This document shows positions 50,695 through 59,326 of a stretch of 64,000 bases of DNA, piece by piece. The notes beneath the pieces are model-generated. The model searched no databases, was not told where the DNA came from, and worked only from the letters and a program-made list of their open reading frames with translations. The DNA is taken from the NCBI RefSeq assembly GCF_040639655.1, contig NZ_JBFAAI010000012.1, positions 124,001-188,000 on the forward strand, written 5' to 3'. The stretch's first letter is position 1, and each line of letters starts with the position of its first letter. Position numbers and translations under genes: made by a program. Source of the stretch: Actinoplanes sp040639655. GTDB taxonomy: Bacteria; Actinomycetota; Actinomycetes; Mycobacteriales; Micromonosporaceae.

Positions 50695-51555
50695 ATGCGG
50701 AGCGGAACGCTCGTCGTAGCCACCGATGGGACCGGATCGAGCCGGGCGGCCGTCCGCTGGGCGGCCCGTGAGGCGGATCGGCGCGGAACCACTTTGCGCG
50801 TCGCCCACGTCCTCGACGGGGAATGGGCGGAGTCGCGTTACGAATTCACCGACAGCCGGTTCGGCGCCGCCCGCCAGGTCGCCGAAGGCATCGCCCGCGG
50901 CGGCGTAGCCCTGGCACATGAGATCAGTCCCGGCCTGTCGTGCGAGATCGACATCCTGGCCGGCAACCCCGCCGCCCGGTTGCTCGCCGAGACCGAGGAC
51001 GCCGGCCTGCTGGTTCTCGGCAGCCGTGGCCGCGGCGGGTTCGCCAGCCTGCTGCTCGGTTCCGTGAGCCAGCGGATCGCCGTGCACGCCCGCTGCCCGG
51101 TCGCGGTGGTCCGCGGCCGGGGCGACGTCACCGACGGCCCGGTCGCCGTCGGGTTCGACGACTCCCCGCACGCCGAGCGGGTGCTCCGCACCGCGTTCGA
51201 CCAGGCCGCCGTCCGCGGCACCGGGCTCACCGTGGTCCGCACCTATCTGCCCGCGCTGCCTCTCTACCTGGCCGGCGCCGCGGCGGTCGGTGTCGTCGAA
51301 CCCGGACAGGAGGCCGCCGAACGTACCCGCCTGGAGGAGCAGCTGGCCCCGTGGCGCGAAAAATATCCGGACGTCGCCGTGAAGGCCCTGCTCTCCTACG
51401 ACAGCGCGGCCGCCGTGCTCAACGGCGTCTCACACGACGCACAACTGATCGTCGTCGGCAGCCGGGGGCACGGCACCGTCACCGGGACACTGCTCGGCTC
51501 GACCGGCCTTCAGCTGCTGCATCACGCGGACTGCCCGGTCCTGCTGGACCGCTGA
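50695..51555 (+). CDS. Tandem universal stress protein (UspA family)
   Basis: 286 residues, with GAGGAGGAG just before ATG. Two UspA domains: residues about 4-138 and 143-286. The ATP-binding G-2x-G-9x-G(S/T) motif is complete in domain 1 (GSRGRGGFASLLLGSVSQRI) and in domain 2 (GSRGHGTVTGTLLGSTGLQL). ATP-binding UspA proteins of actinobacteria respond to hypoxia, starvation or stress. A DoxX-type membrane gene follows after a terminator. A DosR-type box was looked for in the upstream 276 bases and not found by eye. Confidence 0.94.
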   Translation: MRSGTLVVATDGTGSSRAAVRWAAREADRRGTTLRVAHVLDGEWAESRYEFTDSRFGAARQVAEGIARGGVALAHEISPGLSCEIDILAGNPAARLLAETEDAGLLVLGSRGRGGFASLLLGSVSQRIAVHARCPVAVVRGRGDVTDGPVAVGFDDSPHAERVLRTAFDQAAVRGTGLTVVRTYLPALPLYLAGAAAVGVVEPGQEAAERTRLEEQLAPWREKYPDVAVKALLSYDSAAAVLNGVSHDAQLIVVGSRGHGTVTGTLLGSTGLQLLHHADCPVLLDR

Positions 51556-51605
51556 ATCACCGGGCCGCGGTCTCACCGGTGGCCGGCGTACGGCTGAGCC
51601 CGGAT

Positions 51606-51642
51606 CCGGCGAGGGACGCGTCAACGGCGCGTCCCTCGCCGG
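51606..51642 (+). terminator. Hairpin terminator after the universal stress gene
   Basis: A perfect 15-base stem CCGGCGAGGGACGCG / CGCGTCCCTCGCCGG, extended by four more pairs, with a seven-base loop, 50 bases after the stop. Confidence 0.8.
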
Positions 51643-51829
51643 CGTCCGTGGCGCCGGCTCGGCCGATGCCGCCCGGCAACGCGCGGCGGGGGGCGCGGGT
51701 ACCCGCAGAGCCGTTGGTCCCGAAACGGACGGGACCTCGGCCGCGCCGGGAGGGGCAGTGCGGCACCGGCGGTCACCGGCCCGGAAGCGGAGAGTCATAG
51801 GTGACGAACGAGGTATGGAGGAGGACCAG

Positions 51830-52414
51830 ATGGCCACCACCGCACGCCACAACATCACCCAGCTGGAGCAGGTCGAGGCACCCGGCTCGATGCTCACTCA
51901 CACTGCCGCCCGGCTGCTGGCGGTGCTGCGGATCGCCACCGGCTCTGTCTTTCTCTGGGCGTTCCTGGACAAGACCTTCGGGCTCGGGTACGCGACGGCT
52001 GCCGAACGCGCCTGGATCAACGGCGGATCGCCGACCAAAGGGTTTCTCTCCGGAGTCGAGGTCGGCCCGTTCGAGAACTTCTTCCACAGCATCGCCGGAG
52101 CCGTCTGGGCGGACTGGCTGTTCATGCTGGGCCTGCTCGGCGTCGGCGTCGCGCTGATCCTGGGCATCGGCCTGCGGATCGCCGCCGTCGCCGCCGGTCT
52201 GATGATGGCCTTCATGTGGGCCGCCGAATGGCCGCTCGCCCAGCAGACCAGCAGCGGCGAGCCGACCCGGTCGAGCAACCCGCTGATGGACTACCACGTC
52301 GTCTACGGTCTCGCTGCCGCGGTGCTGGCACTCACCTACGCCGGACACACCTGGGGCCTGGGCCGCCGGTGGGCGAAGCTCCCGCTGGTCCAGAAGAACC
52401 GCTGGCTGATCTGA
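51830..52414 (+). CDS. DoxX-like membrane protein
   Basis: 194 residues from ATG 51830 (AGGAGG five bases upstream). Four predicted membrane segments: LLAVLRIATGSVFLWAFLD, the DWLFMLGLLGVGVALILGIG stretch, IAAVAAGLMMAFMWAA, and VVYGLAAAVLALTYAGHTW. The first begins with the DoxX-type LRIATGxVFLWAFLDKTFG pattern. Some DoxX proteins are quinone or thiosulphate oxidoreductase subunits, but most actinobacterial members are uncharacterised. A stress-related role is suggested only by its neighbour, the universal stress gene, which has its own terminator. Confidence 0.85.
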   Translation: MATTARHNITQLEQVEAPGSMLTHTAARLLAVLRIATGSVFLWAFLDKTFGLGYATAAERAWINGGSPTKGFLSGVEVGPFENFFHSIAGAVWADWLFMLGLLGVGVALILGIGLRIAAVAAGLMMAFMWAAEWPLAQQTSSGEPTRSSNPLMDYHVVYGLAAAVLALTYAGHTWGLGRRWAKLPLVQKNRWLI

Positions 52415-52429
52415 ACGACCCCTCCCCAC

Positions 52430-52457
52430 AGCCCGGCCGGGGCGCCCCGGCCGGGCT
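52430..52457. terminator. Bidirectional terminator (28-base palindrome)
   Basis: AGCCCGGCCGGGGC followed at once by its reverse complement, between convergent genes. A few central bases would form the loop. Confidence 0.8.
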
Positions 52458-52519
52458 TCACCCTGTCCCGGCGCCGGCATGACCGGGTGCCGGCGACACA
52501 TTCGCGCGGCGGACGTGTC

Positions 52520-53371
52520 TCAGCCGTTCCGCAGCCGGCCGGCGAGCGGCGACGCCGGACTCGCCGGTGGTGGCGCGGTGCTCTCCCGGAGGCGGACCTT
52601 CGCCGAGGGGGCGGCACGTACCGACGGCGGCTCGCCGTCGAGTACCGCCAGCACGGCACGGCCCAGGACACGGCCGTGTTCGTGGGCGTCGGTGCCGAGG
52701 GCCGACAGCGGTGGTACGGCGAGTTCGCAGAGCGCAGAGTCGTTCCCGGCGATCAGGCTGAGCCGCCCGGGGACCGGAATGCCCTCGCTCGCCAGGTACC
52801 GGGCGGCGGCCACCGCCATCACGTCGTTGTCGAAGACGACGGCGGTCGGCGGTGGCTCGGCGGCGAGAAGCGTCCGCAAGCCGCGGATCCCGGAGGCGGC
52901 GCTGTAGTCGCCTTCGATGACGAGCACGGTGAGCGGGTGCGCTTCGGCCGCCGCGCCGCGCTCGGTGGTGTGCGCCAGGGAGACCGGCCCGCTCACGCGG
53001 CCGGCCACCCGATGTCCCAGATCCCGCAACACGTCCAGCGCGGCGGTCACGGCACGCCCGTCGTCGGTGACCACGGCGGGGTACGTCCCACCGTGCCGGC
53101 CGGCCAGGACGGCCGGAAGTCCCAGCTCCGCCAGCAGCGCCGGCCGGTCGTCGCCGTGCACCAGGTTGACCAGCACCACCGCGGCGACCGAACGTTGCGC
53201 GGCCCAGCGGCGATACGTGTCCCGCTCGGCCGCCGCGTCCGGGACGACGAGCAGGAACACGCTCGCCGTCCGTTCGGACAGCACCTCGTCGAGCCCCGCG
53301 GTCAGCTCGAGGAAGAACGGTTCCACACCGACGCGGGCGTCGCCGGCGGTGAGGACGAGCCCGATCAGCAC
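52520..53371 (-). CDS. LacI-type sugar-sensor domain without DNA-binding domain
   Basis: 283 residues from GTG 53371, overlapping the beta-mannosidase stop by seven bases. The sequence begins directly at the first strand of the LacI/PBP-I sensor (IGLVLTAGDARVGVEPFFLE) and contains the usual core: VTDDGRAVTAALDVLRDLGH, VVFDNDVMAVAAARYLASEG, LIAGNDSALCELAVPPLSAL and a TDAHEHGR segment. The ~55-residue helix-turn-helix and hinge that normally precede it are missing; upstream bases encode mannosidase. As a free sensor it could bind sugar and partner another regulator, or be a decayed regulator. Frame and codon use are intact, so it appears expressed. Confidence 0.75.
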   Translation of the reverse strand: MLIGLVLTAGDARVGVEPFFLELTAGLDEVLSERTASVFLLVVPDAAAERDTYRRWAAQRSVAAVVLVNLVHGDDRPALLAELGLPAVLAGRHGGTYPAVVTDDGRAVTAALDVLRDLGHRVAGRVSGPVSLAHTTERGAAAEAHPLTVLVIEGDYSAASGIRGLRTLLAAEPPPTAVVFDNDVMAVAAARYLASEGIPVPGRLSLIAGNDSALCELAVPPLSALGTDAHEHGRVLGRAVLAVLDGEPPSVRAAPSAKVRLRESTAPPPASPASPLAGRLRNG

Positions 53372-55872
53372 AGCCGGTTCGCCGAGTACAGCACCCGCCC
53401 GATCGCATCGGCACTGCCCGTGGTGCCGGTGGCGCCCGCGGTGGCCGCCGCAGTGGTGGTGACGGTGAAGGTGTGCGACTCGCCGGCGAGCAGGTCGATC
53501 AACATGTCGTCGACCTCGGCGGACGGGGCCAGGCGATCGGCGAGGACGGCGACGTCGCGGGCGAACGACCGCGCCGTCACGGTCACCTCGAAGCCGTGCG
53601 GGACTGCGGTCACCTCGGCCGACAGGGCGTCCGCGTCGTAGGCCAGGTCCTTGTCCTCAGCGAACAGGTGAACGGCGCGCAGGGCTCCGGCGGTACGCGT
53701 GGCGGCGGGTGACGTGCGGTCCGCGCCGGGGACGGGCACGGCGTCGGCCACCAGGAGTTCACCGATCGCGGCCGTCACGGCGTACAACTCGGGGGTCAGG
53801 GTCTTGATCTGCACGGAGCGGGCGGGCACGCGGAGCTCGAGTTCCGCGGAGGCCAGGACGGTCCCGTCGAAGGTGGTCCGGCGGAGCCGGACCGGTGAGT
53901 CCCACGACTCGTCGGTGTCGTTGACGACGGCCAGCACCGGGACACCGTCGCGCTGCCGGAACGCCAGAAGCCTCGGGGCGTACGCGCGGCGCAGTGCGTA
54001 CCAGGCCGGTTTGCGCCGGCCGGCACCGTCGACCATCGCCCATGAGGTGACCGGCCAGCAGTCGTTGAGCTGCCAGATGATGCTGCCCATGGTGCGCGGC
54101 GCGTTGGCCCGCAGATGTTCGACGGCGTACGCGGTGGCGCGTGCCTGGTTGAGCTGGGTGGCCCAGTGCCAGTCGGCGAAATCGGACGGGACCCGCATGT
54201 GGTGGGCGAGACCGCGGTTGAGTTTGCCGTTGCCGTCCTCGGCCTTCTGGTGCAGCAGGAACGCCGGCGACTCCTGGTGCAGGTCGGCCGGGTCCAGCGC
54301 CTCGGTGAGAGTGGACCACGCGGGTGGCGCCTGCCAGCCGAACTCGGAGCAGAACCGGGGCACGAAGTTGTCGTGGAACGTGTAGTCCTGCCGGTTCCAT
54401 GCCTCCCACTCGTGGCGGGTGCCGTGCCGGTCGTCGTTGGGGTGGACGTCGGCCGGGTCGAAGCCGGGGCTGGACGGGCTGCCCGCGTGGTACGGGCGGG
54501 TCGGGTCGAGGGCGGCCACCAGCGCCGGGAAGTCGCGGTAGTAGTAGCCGGCGCCCCAGGTCGCGCCGTCGAGTTCCGCCTTCCAGCCCCAGTCCTCGTG
54601 GCCCCAGATGTTCTCGTTGCCACCGTTCAGGAGGATCAGCGACGGGTGCGGGGCGAGACGGGTGATGTTCTCCCGGGCCTCGGCGAGGATCTCCGAGCGC
54701 AGCGGCTCCTCCTCGGCGTAGGCGGCGCACGCGAGCGGGAAGTCCTGCCAGACCAGGACGCCTCGCTCGTCGCAGACGTCGTAGAAGTCGTCGCTCTCCC
54801 AGACGCCGCCGCCCCAGACGCGCAGCAGGTTGGCGTTCGCGGCGACGGCCCGGTCGACGGCGGCCTCGAGGTCGGCGTGGGTCGGACGGGTGAGCAGATG
54901 GTCCTCGGGGATCCAGTTCAGGCCGAGGACGAAGATCTCCCGGTCGTTGACCAGCAGGGTGAACCCGGTGCCGTGCTCGTCCGGCGTCTCGTCGAGGCGC
55001 ACGTCGCGGAACCCGACCCGGGTGTGGTACTCGTCGAGGGTCTCACCGGCGGCGAGCAGGGTGACGGTGACCGGGACCAGCGGCTGGTCACCGTAACCGG
55101 CCGGCCACCAGAGCGGGGCGTCGGGTACGGCGATGCCGACTCTGCCGCTGTCGGTGCCGGCCGGCAGTGCGAAGGTGGCGCGGTGGGCGCCCACGGTCAC
55201 CTCGACGGACAGCGGGACGTCGGCGGCGCGTTCCACGTCGACGTGCACGGTGAGATGGTCGCGGGTCGCCAGCGGGCGGACGGCGGCCAGCCGCGCGGTG
55301 CGCCAGCGTTCCAGGCGGACGTTCTTCCAGATGCCGGCGGTCTGCAGGTCGGGGCCCCAGTCCCAGCCGAACGAGCAGGCCATCTTGCGTACGGCGTTGA
55401 AGGGATGTGCGTACGCCCGGGGTCGCCGCCCGATCCGGCGCTCGATCTCTTCGGCGTACTCCAGGGCGGACGCGAAGTCGACGGTCAGCGGGATCGCGCC
55501 GGCGCGCAGCAGACGTCCGACGTCGAAGCGGTAGCCGCGGTGCATGTTCGCGGTCCGTCCGATCTCGTGGCCGTCGAGTTCGACGGCGGCGACCGTGTCC
55601 AGACCGTCGAAGACCAGGTCGACGCGTTCGCCGTCGGCGGCCGGTTCCGCGGTGAGGGTGGTCTCGTAGCGCCAGGCGGACCGGTGGAACCAGACGAGGC
55701 CGGCCTCGTTCGTGCCGGTGTACGGGTCGGGGATGAGCCCGGCCGCGAGCAGGTCGACGTGAACGGTCCCGGGAACGGTGGCGGGCAGCGTGGCGGCGGC
55801 GATCGCGGGCGGTACGGGGCCGCCGGTGGCGCGCAGGGTCCAGCCGGTGTTCAAGTCGTGTCGCAGCAGCAT
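53365..55872 (-). CDS. Beta-mannosidase (GH2 family)
   Basis: 835 residues from ATG 55872. Layout: jelly-roll domain (about 1-190), immunoglobulin-like domain, TIM-barrel catalytic domain (about 290-620), then C-terminal beta domains. The catalytic acid/base is Glu420 in LNGGNENIWG, and the nucleophile Glu510 in FCSEFGWQ; HPFNAVRKMACSFGWDWGP is a family-specific segment. It removes terminal beta-mannose from mannooligosaccharides inside the cell (no signal peptide), consistent with GH26 mannanase-like genes elsewhere in the window. Operon with the LacI-type sensor; divergent from the ROK regulator over 54 bases. Confidence 0.94.
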   Translation of the reverse strand: MLLRHDLNTGWTLRATGGPVPPAIAAATLPATVPGTVHVDLLAAGLIPDPYTGTNEAGLVWFHRSAWRYETTLTAEPAADGERVDLVFDGLDTVAAVELDGHEIGRTANMHRGYRFDVGRLLRAGAIPLTVDFASALEYAEEIERRIGRRPRAYAHPFNAVRKMACSFGWDWGPDLQTAGIWKNVRLERWRTARLAAVRPLATRDHLTVHVDVERAADVPLSVEVTVGAHRATFALPAGTDSGRVGIAVPDAPLWWPAGYGDQPLVPVTVTLLAAGETLDEYHTRVGFRDVRLDETPDEHGTGFTLLVNDREIFVLGLNWIPEDHLLTRPTHADLEAAVDRAVAANANLLRVWGGGVWESDDFYDVCDERGVLVWQDFPLACAAYAEEEPLRSEILAEARENITRLAPHPSLILLNGGNENIWGHEDWGWKAELDGATWGAGYYYRDFPALVAALDPTRPYHAGSPSSPGFDPADVHPNDDRHGTRHEWEAWNRQDYTFHDNFVPRFCSEFGWQAPPAWSTLTEALDPADLHQESPAFLLHQKAEDGNGKLNRGLAHHMRVPSDFADWHWATQLNQARATAYAVEHLRANAPRTMGSIIWQLNDCWPVTSWAMVDGAGRRKPAWYALRRAYAPRLLAFRQRDGVPVLAVVNDTDESWDSPVRLRRTTFDGTVLASAELELRVPARSVQIKTLTPELYAVTAAIGELLVADAVPVPGADRTSPAATRTAGALRAVHLFAEDKDLAYDADALSAEVTAVPHGFEVTVTARSFARDVAVLADRLAPSAEVDDMLIDLLAGESHTFTVTTTAAATAGATGTTGSADAIGRVLYSANRLC

Positions 55873-55926
55873 ACGATGATTCTTAAGCCAGTGAAGTAAC
55901 CCCGTCAACAAAATGGGAGCGTGACC

Positions 55927-56949
55927 ATGAGTGCTCGGGCACGCATCCTGGACGCGATCCGCGCCGGCGAGCCACTGAGCCGCGTCGAACTGGCCGGCCG
56001 CACCGGCCTCACCGAGGCCGCCGTCTCCACGACCGTACGCAAACTCCTCGACGAGGGACTCGTGCTGGAGACCGGCCGCAGCCCGAGCGGCGGCAAACCG
56101 CGCACCCTGCTACGACTGGACCCGGCCGCCCGCGTCGCCGTCGGCATCCACCACGACGGCAACCGGATCATCTATGTGCTCACCGGGCAGACCGGCGGCG
56201 TCCTGGCCCGGCTCGCCACCCCCGCCACCGGGACACTGACCGCCGGCGTCGAGCGACTGCTGCAGGTCGCGGGCGTCGACCGCGGCCGCTGCCTGGGCGT
56301 CGGTCTCGCCTCACCCGGTGCACCGCCGCCCGACGAGATCGCCGGCCTCCCGGTGCTGAGCGAGGACCAGGCCACCGCGGCGGCGGTCGGCGCCTACTGG
56401 GTGGAACGCGTCGAACCGGAACGCCCGTTCGCCGCCCTCTACCTCGGCACGGCCTTCGGTGCGGGCGTCGTCCTCGACGGACGCGCCCGGCCGGCCGGAT
56501 TCGGTCACGTGTGTGTGCGGGTGGACGGGCCCGAATGCTGGTGCGGGGCACGCGGCTGCCTGGAGGCGATGGCCGGGCCGCGGACCGTCGTGGCGGCCGC
56601 CGGCGCCGAAGGTGACGCCCGCGACGTGCCCGCCGCCTTCGCCGCGGTGGCCCGGCAGGCGCGATCCGGTCCCGGTCCCAGCCGGGAGCTGCTGGAGACT
56701 TCCGCCGAGTACGCCGCGGCGGCCGCCGAAACCACGGTGAACCTGTTCGGGGTGGACCTGCTGGTACTGACCGGCCCGGGCTTCGCTGCGGCGTCGTTCG
56801 TCTACGGCCCGGCCATCGCTCGCCGGATCCGGGTCGCCGACGCCCGTACCTGGAAGAGATCCGTAACGGTCACCGTCTCGCCCGCCGCCACCATCGCCGC
56901 GGCCACCGGAGCGGCCGCGCTGGTCCTCCAGTCCCACCTCACCGCCTGA
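55927..56949 (+). CDS. ROK-family transcriptional regulator
   Basis: 340 residues from ATG 55927 (GGGAG seven bases upstream; a GTG at 55921 is possible). N-terminal winged HTH (LSRVELAGRTGLTEAAVSTT, VRKLLDEGLVLE) followed by a ROK domain with the zinc motif GPECWCGARGCLEAMAG, intact Cys residues. The ATP-binding DxGxT signature of kinases is replaced (HHDGNRII), so it is a regulator, not a sugar kinase. It is divergent from beta-mannosidase and probably controls that operon. A CTTAAG-centred site (ATTCTTAAGCC) lies in the 54-base gap but is not a convincing operator by itself. Confidence 0.9.
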   Translation: MSARARILDAIRAGEPLSRVELAGRTGLTEAAVSTTVRKLLDEGLVLETGRSPSGGKPRTLLRLDPAARVAVGIHHDGNRIIYVLTGQTGGVLARLATPATGTLTAGVERLLQVAGVDRGRCLGVGLASPGAPPPDEIAGLPVLSEDQATAAAVGAYWVERVEPERPFAALYLGTAFGAGVVLDGRARPAGFGHVCVRVDGPECWCGARGCLEAMAGPRTVVAAAGAEGDARDVPAAFAAVARQARSGPGPSRELLETSAEYAAAAAETTVNLFGVDLLVLTGPGFAAASFVYGPAIARRIRVADARTWKRSVTVTVSPAATIAAATGAAALVLQSHLTA

Positions 56950-57017
56950 GCGGGCGTCGAACTGTCGCGGGCCGGCGGGTGTATGCCCCTGTGTCCGTAA
57001 CGGAGAGGAGCCCGATC

Positions 57018-57557
57018 ATGACCATCGGCGGGGACAGACTGTGGCTCGACGAGGCTCATCGTCGCCGGCCGGTCACGGCCCGGACTCCGAAGGCCGCGGT
57101 CGCCGGGCTGGTTCTCTTCGCGGTGTTCGCGGTCCTGTTTCTGGGCGGCGCGTTGTCGGCGGGCCGTCGCGATGGTGCGATCAGGGCCGGGCCGTCTGAT
57201 CCTCACCCCGTCCGGCCTGTATCACCGGGGCATCCTGGCACCCGATGGTCGCCGTGGTCCGGGGTCGTCGACGTGCGGCGCATCCTGGACGGTTCGGTGC
57301 CGGCCGTCCGGGTGCTGATCGCCCCGTCATCCGCCGACCGGTTCGAGCGCCACGCGCCGCGGTGGCTGCTCGGGGCCGAGGACAAGCTGGCGCGGCCCAC
57401 GATCACGGTGCGCGACCTGTGGCCGGCCGCCGACCCGGAACTCGTCGAGAGGACGCTGCAGCACTACCTGCTCAACCCCGCCCACCGGGCGGAACTCGGC
57501 GGATCGACGGCTCCCGACCGGATCGGACAGGGGCGACTCTTCCACTACCGACGGTGA
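57018..57557 (+). CDS. Single-pass membrane protein of unknown function
   Basis: 179 residues from ATG 57018 (GAGGAG nine bases upstream). One hydrophobic segment at about residues 26-48 (AAVAGLVLFAVFAVLFLGGAL), then an extracytoplasmic tail of about 130 residues with no cysteines and no recognised domain; it ends with a basic GQGRLFHYRR. There is no lipobox or sorting signal. It lies between the ROK gene and the WXG-type pair, in the same direction as both, with about 70-90-base gaps. Confidence 0.6.
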   Translation: MTIGGDRLWLDEAHRRRPVTARTPKAAVAGLVLFAVFAVLFLGGALSAGRRDGAIRAGPSDPHPVRPVSPGHPGTRWSPWSGVVDVRRILDGSVPAVRVLIAPSSADRFERHAPRWLLGAEDKLARPTITVRDLWPAADPELVERTLQHYLLNPAHRAELGGSTAPDRIGQGRLFHYRR

Positions 57558-57648
57558 CGTACCGTCGTGAATAAATTTCTGTGTGTCATTGAACCGATCC
57601 AAGTGGTGGCTGGTACACCCCGGCATCCGGCTTGGGGAGGAGAAGGCC

Positions 57649-57930
57649 ATGACCGACCGACTGCATGTCGACCCGGTGTCGCTCGAGGGGATCGCCGATC
57701 AGTTGCTGCGGGCCGGGCAGAGCCTGGGGACCACGGCCGCCGGCCTGCCGGGAACACCGGACGCCGGGATGGACACGCCGATCTTCAACGACCTGCTCGT
57801 CCGTCTGACGCGGAGCGCCACCGGTCTGGCCGAAGGGCTGGGCGCGGCCGCGTCCCGGGTGACCGAGGCGGGTCAGGCGTACGCCGCCGAGGACGCCGGC
57901 AACGCGCAGAGCATCAACGGGGGCCGGTGA
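57649..57930 (+). CDS. ESX/WXG100-type small protein
   Basis: 93 residues, GGGGAGGAG upstream of ATG 57649. All helical with a central break, about 100 residues long, no signal peptide: LHVDPVSLEGIADQLLRAGQ, then RLTRSATGLAEGLGAAASRV and TEAGQAYAAEDAGNAQSING. The size and helical-hairpin form resemble type VII secretion substrates of the ESAT-6-like group, but the WXG turn is not visible in this one. The TGA overlaps the next ATG by one base (TGATG), so the two proteins are made together, as in ESX pairs. No ESX ATPase or membrane component lies in the window. Confidence 0.65.
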   Translation: MTDRLHVDPVSLEGIADQLLRAGQSLGTTAAGLPGTPDAGMDTPIFNDLLVRLTRSATGLAEGLGAAASRVTEAGQAYAAEDAGNAQSINGGR

Positions 57931-58682
57931 TGCCGATCGACACGCGCCTCGACGGGGATCCCGCGTCGTTGTTCTCCGGTGCGCATTGGCTGAGGGGGCG
58001 GCTCGGCGCCGAGGCCGACGGCTGCGCGACCGCCCTGCGGCTGGCCGGTGACGAGGCCCGGCACAGCTGGGTGGGCGCGGCGGGCGCCGCCTTCAGTGAG
58101 CGGATGGCCGCCGCCGCGGTCCTTGCCGACGGGCTGCGCACCGAGGCGGAGGCGGCGGCCACGACGTTCACCGAGTACGGCCGGACCCTGGCGACCGCGC
58201 AGGGACTCATGCAGGCCGCCCGGTCGCTGGCCGCCGGGCAGGGGCTGGTCGTGGCGGGCACCACGATCTACGACCCGATCGCTCCGGACCCGCTCGTCCA
58301 CGCGCAGCAGCGGACCGCCTACATGCTGGCACTTCAGCAGGTCACCGGGGTCCGTACGATGATGGCCTCGGCCCAGGCGCTGGCCCGGGCCCGCCAGGCC
58401 GCCTCGCAGGCCGTTCCGCCGATCGGGCCCACCGACGTGGTTGGTGGCGCGGCGGGACAGACCGCGCGCCTCACCGAGAACCGCAACGGCACCACCCCGG
58501 TCGAGAAACCGGGCAACGAGCCAGCCGCGCGACCGGGCACCGAGGCCGAGAAACCGGCTGACAAGACCGCCGAGCGGCCCGGCGCGGAAGCCGAGAAACC
58601 AGCCGACAAGACCGCCGGACAGAACCTGCCGGCGCACGAGCGGGCCCACATCGTTCAGCAGCGCAGCGGAGCCGACCGGTAG
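57930..58682 (+). CDS. WXG-motif protein with Pro/Glu/Lys-rich tail (putative T7SS substrate)
   Basis: 250 residues. The N-terminal 130 residues are helical with a SWVGAAGAAFSERM turn (WxG) near residue 50, as in WXG100/LXG-type secretion substrates, and the neighbour is a helical 93-residue protein made from the same mRNA. The C-terminal 75 residues are disordered and repeat EKPADKTA, with AERPGAEAEKPADKTA like copies; there is no toxin or enzyme domain, so it is not an obvious effector. It ends HIVQQRSGADR, then TAG, followed by two further in-frame copies of the last codons. Confidence 0.6.
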   Translation: MPIDTRLDGDPASLFSGAHWLRGRLGAEADGCATALRLAGDEARHSWVGAAGAAFSERMAAAAVLADGLRTEAEAAATTFTEYGRTLATAQGLMQAARSLAAGQGLVVAGTTIYDPIAPDPLVHAQQRTAYMLALQQVTGVRTMMASAQALARARQAASQAVPPIGPTDVVGGAAGQTARLTENRNGTTPVEKPGNEPAARPGTEAEKPADKTAERPGAEAEKPADKTAGQNLPAHERAHIVQQRSGADR

Positions 58683-58724
58683 AAGGGTGCCGACCGGTAG
58701 AAGGGTGCCGACCGGTAGACGTGT
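58671..58724 (+). repeat. 18-bp tandem repeat (3 copies) spanning the stop codon
   Basis: GCCGACCGGTAGAAGGGT occurs twice and then as a variant with two differences. The first copy contains the stop of the WXG-motif gene; the later copies repeat the same in-frame TAG. Confidence 0.85.
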
Positions 58725-58728
58725 GCGG

Positions 58729-59319
58729 TCAGAGGCCCAGGGTCTCGGCCAGCCAGCTGCGGATGTTGCTGCCCGGGCCTTTCGACCGCACCTCGACGCT
58801 GCTGAACCAGGCGCTCACCCGGACCCGGATGACCGGGGTGCCCGGCAGCCGCGGGACAGCCGCGAGTCTCATCTCCTCCGAGCTGAGGGCACCGGTGCCG
58901 ATCAGTTCGACCTCGACCCCCTCCGGCACGGTGATCTTGAATTCACCGAACCACACCCGGGCCTCGATCTCGATGACGTCCTCCGCCGTGGCGACGGCAC
59001 GCAGGTCGAGATGGGTGGACCCGAGGACGGTCACCGATTCCAGGCGGCCGGAGCGCAACCGCCATTGACCCTGGCGTTTGCGCTGGCTGAGGACGGTGAC
59101 GACCTTCTCGACGGTACGGCTGGAGCCGACCACCGGGGTTGCCGCGACGCCGTCGGTGGCGCGGGCCAGTTCGACGTCGGTGCTCGCTGCCCAGGCCGCC
59201 CCGACGCGTACGCTGAACTCCTCCAGGGTGATTCGCCCGTCGCCGCAGGCCTGCTGCAGCTGTTCCGCCACCCGTTCCCGGTCGCCGTCGGAGATCGGCG
59301 CCGGCACCTGAAGCTCCAC
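58729..59319 (-). CDS. DUF1707-type SHOCT-like protein with C-terminal membrane-fold domain
   Basis: 196 residues from GTG 59319, preceded by a leaderless promoter. N-terminal DUF1707 motif (ISDGDRERVAEQLQQACGDG then RITLEEFSVRVGAAWAA) is typical of actinobacteria; it is followed by a short linker and a beta-rich region (VLGSTHLDLRAVATAEDVIEI, VWFGEFKITVPEGVEVEL, IRVRVSAWFSSVEVR) resembling the LiaF/DUF2154 C-terminal domain. It has no membrane helix. Proteins with this layout are presumed cell-envelope stress sensors, by analogy only. Confidence 0.8.
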   Translation of the reverse strand: MELQVPAPISDGDRERVAEQLQQACGDGRITLEEFSVRVGAAWAASTDVELARATDGVAATPVVGSSRTVEKVVTVLSQRKRQGQWRLRSGRLESVTVLGSTHLDLRAVATAEDVIEIEARVWFGEFKITVPEGVEVELIGTGALSSEEMRLAAVPRLPGTPVIRVRVSAWFSSVEVRSKGPGSNIRSWLAETLGL

Positions 59320-59326
59320 GCCGGTG

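Noticed and set aside
52458..53414. Alternative minus-strand frame overlapping the LacI-type sensor gene
   Set aside because: Arg/Gly-rich shadow. The frame from 53371 carries all LacI sensor motifs.
57930..58682. WXG-motif protein as a polymorphic toxin
   Set aside because: The C-terminus is a disordered Pro/Glu/Lys repeat, and there is no immunity gene or toxin fold.
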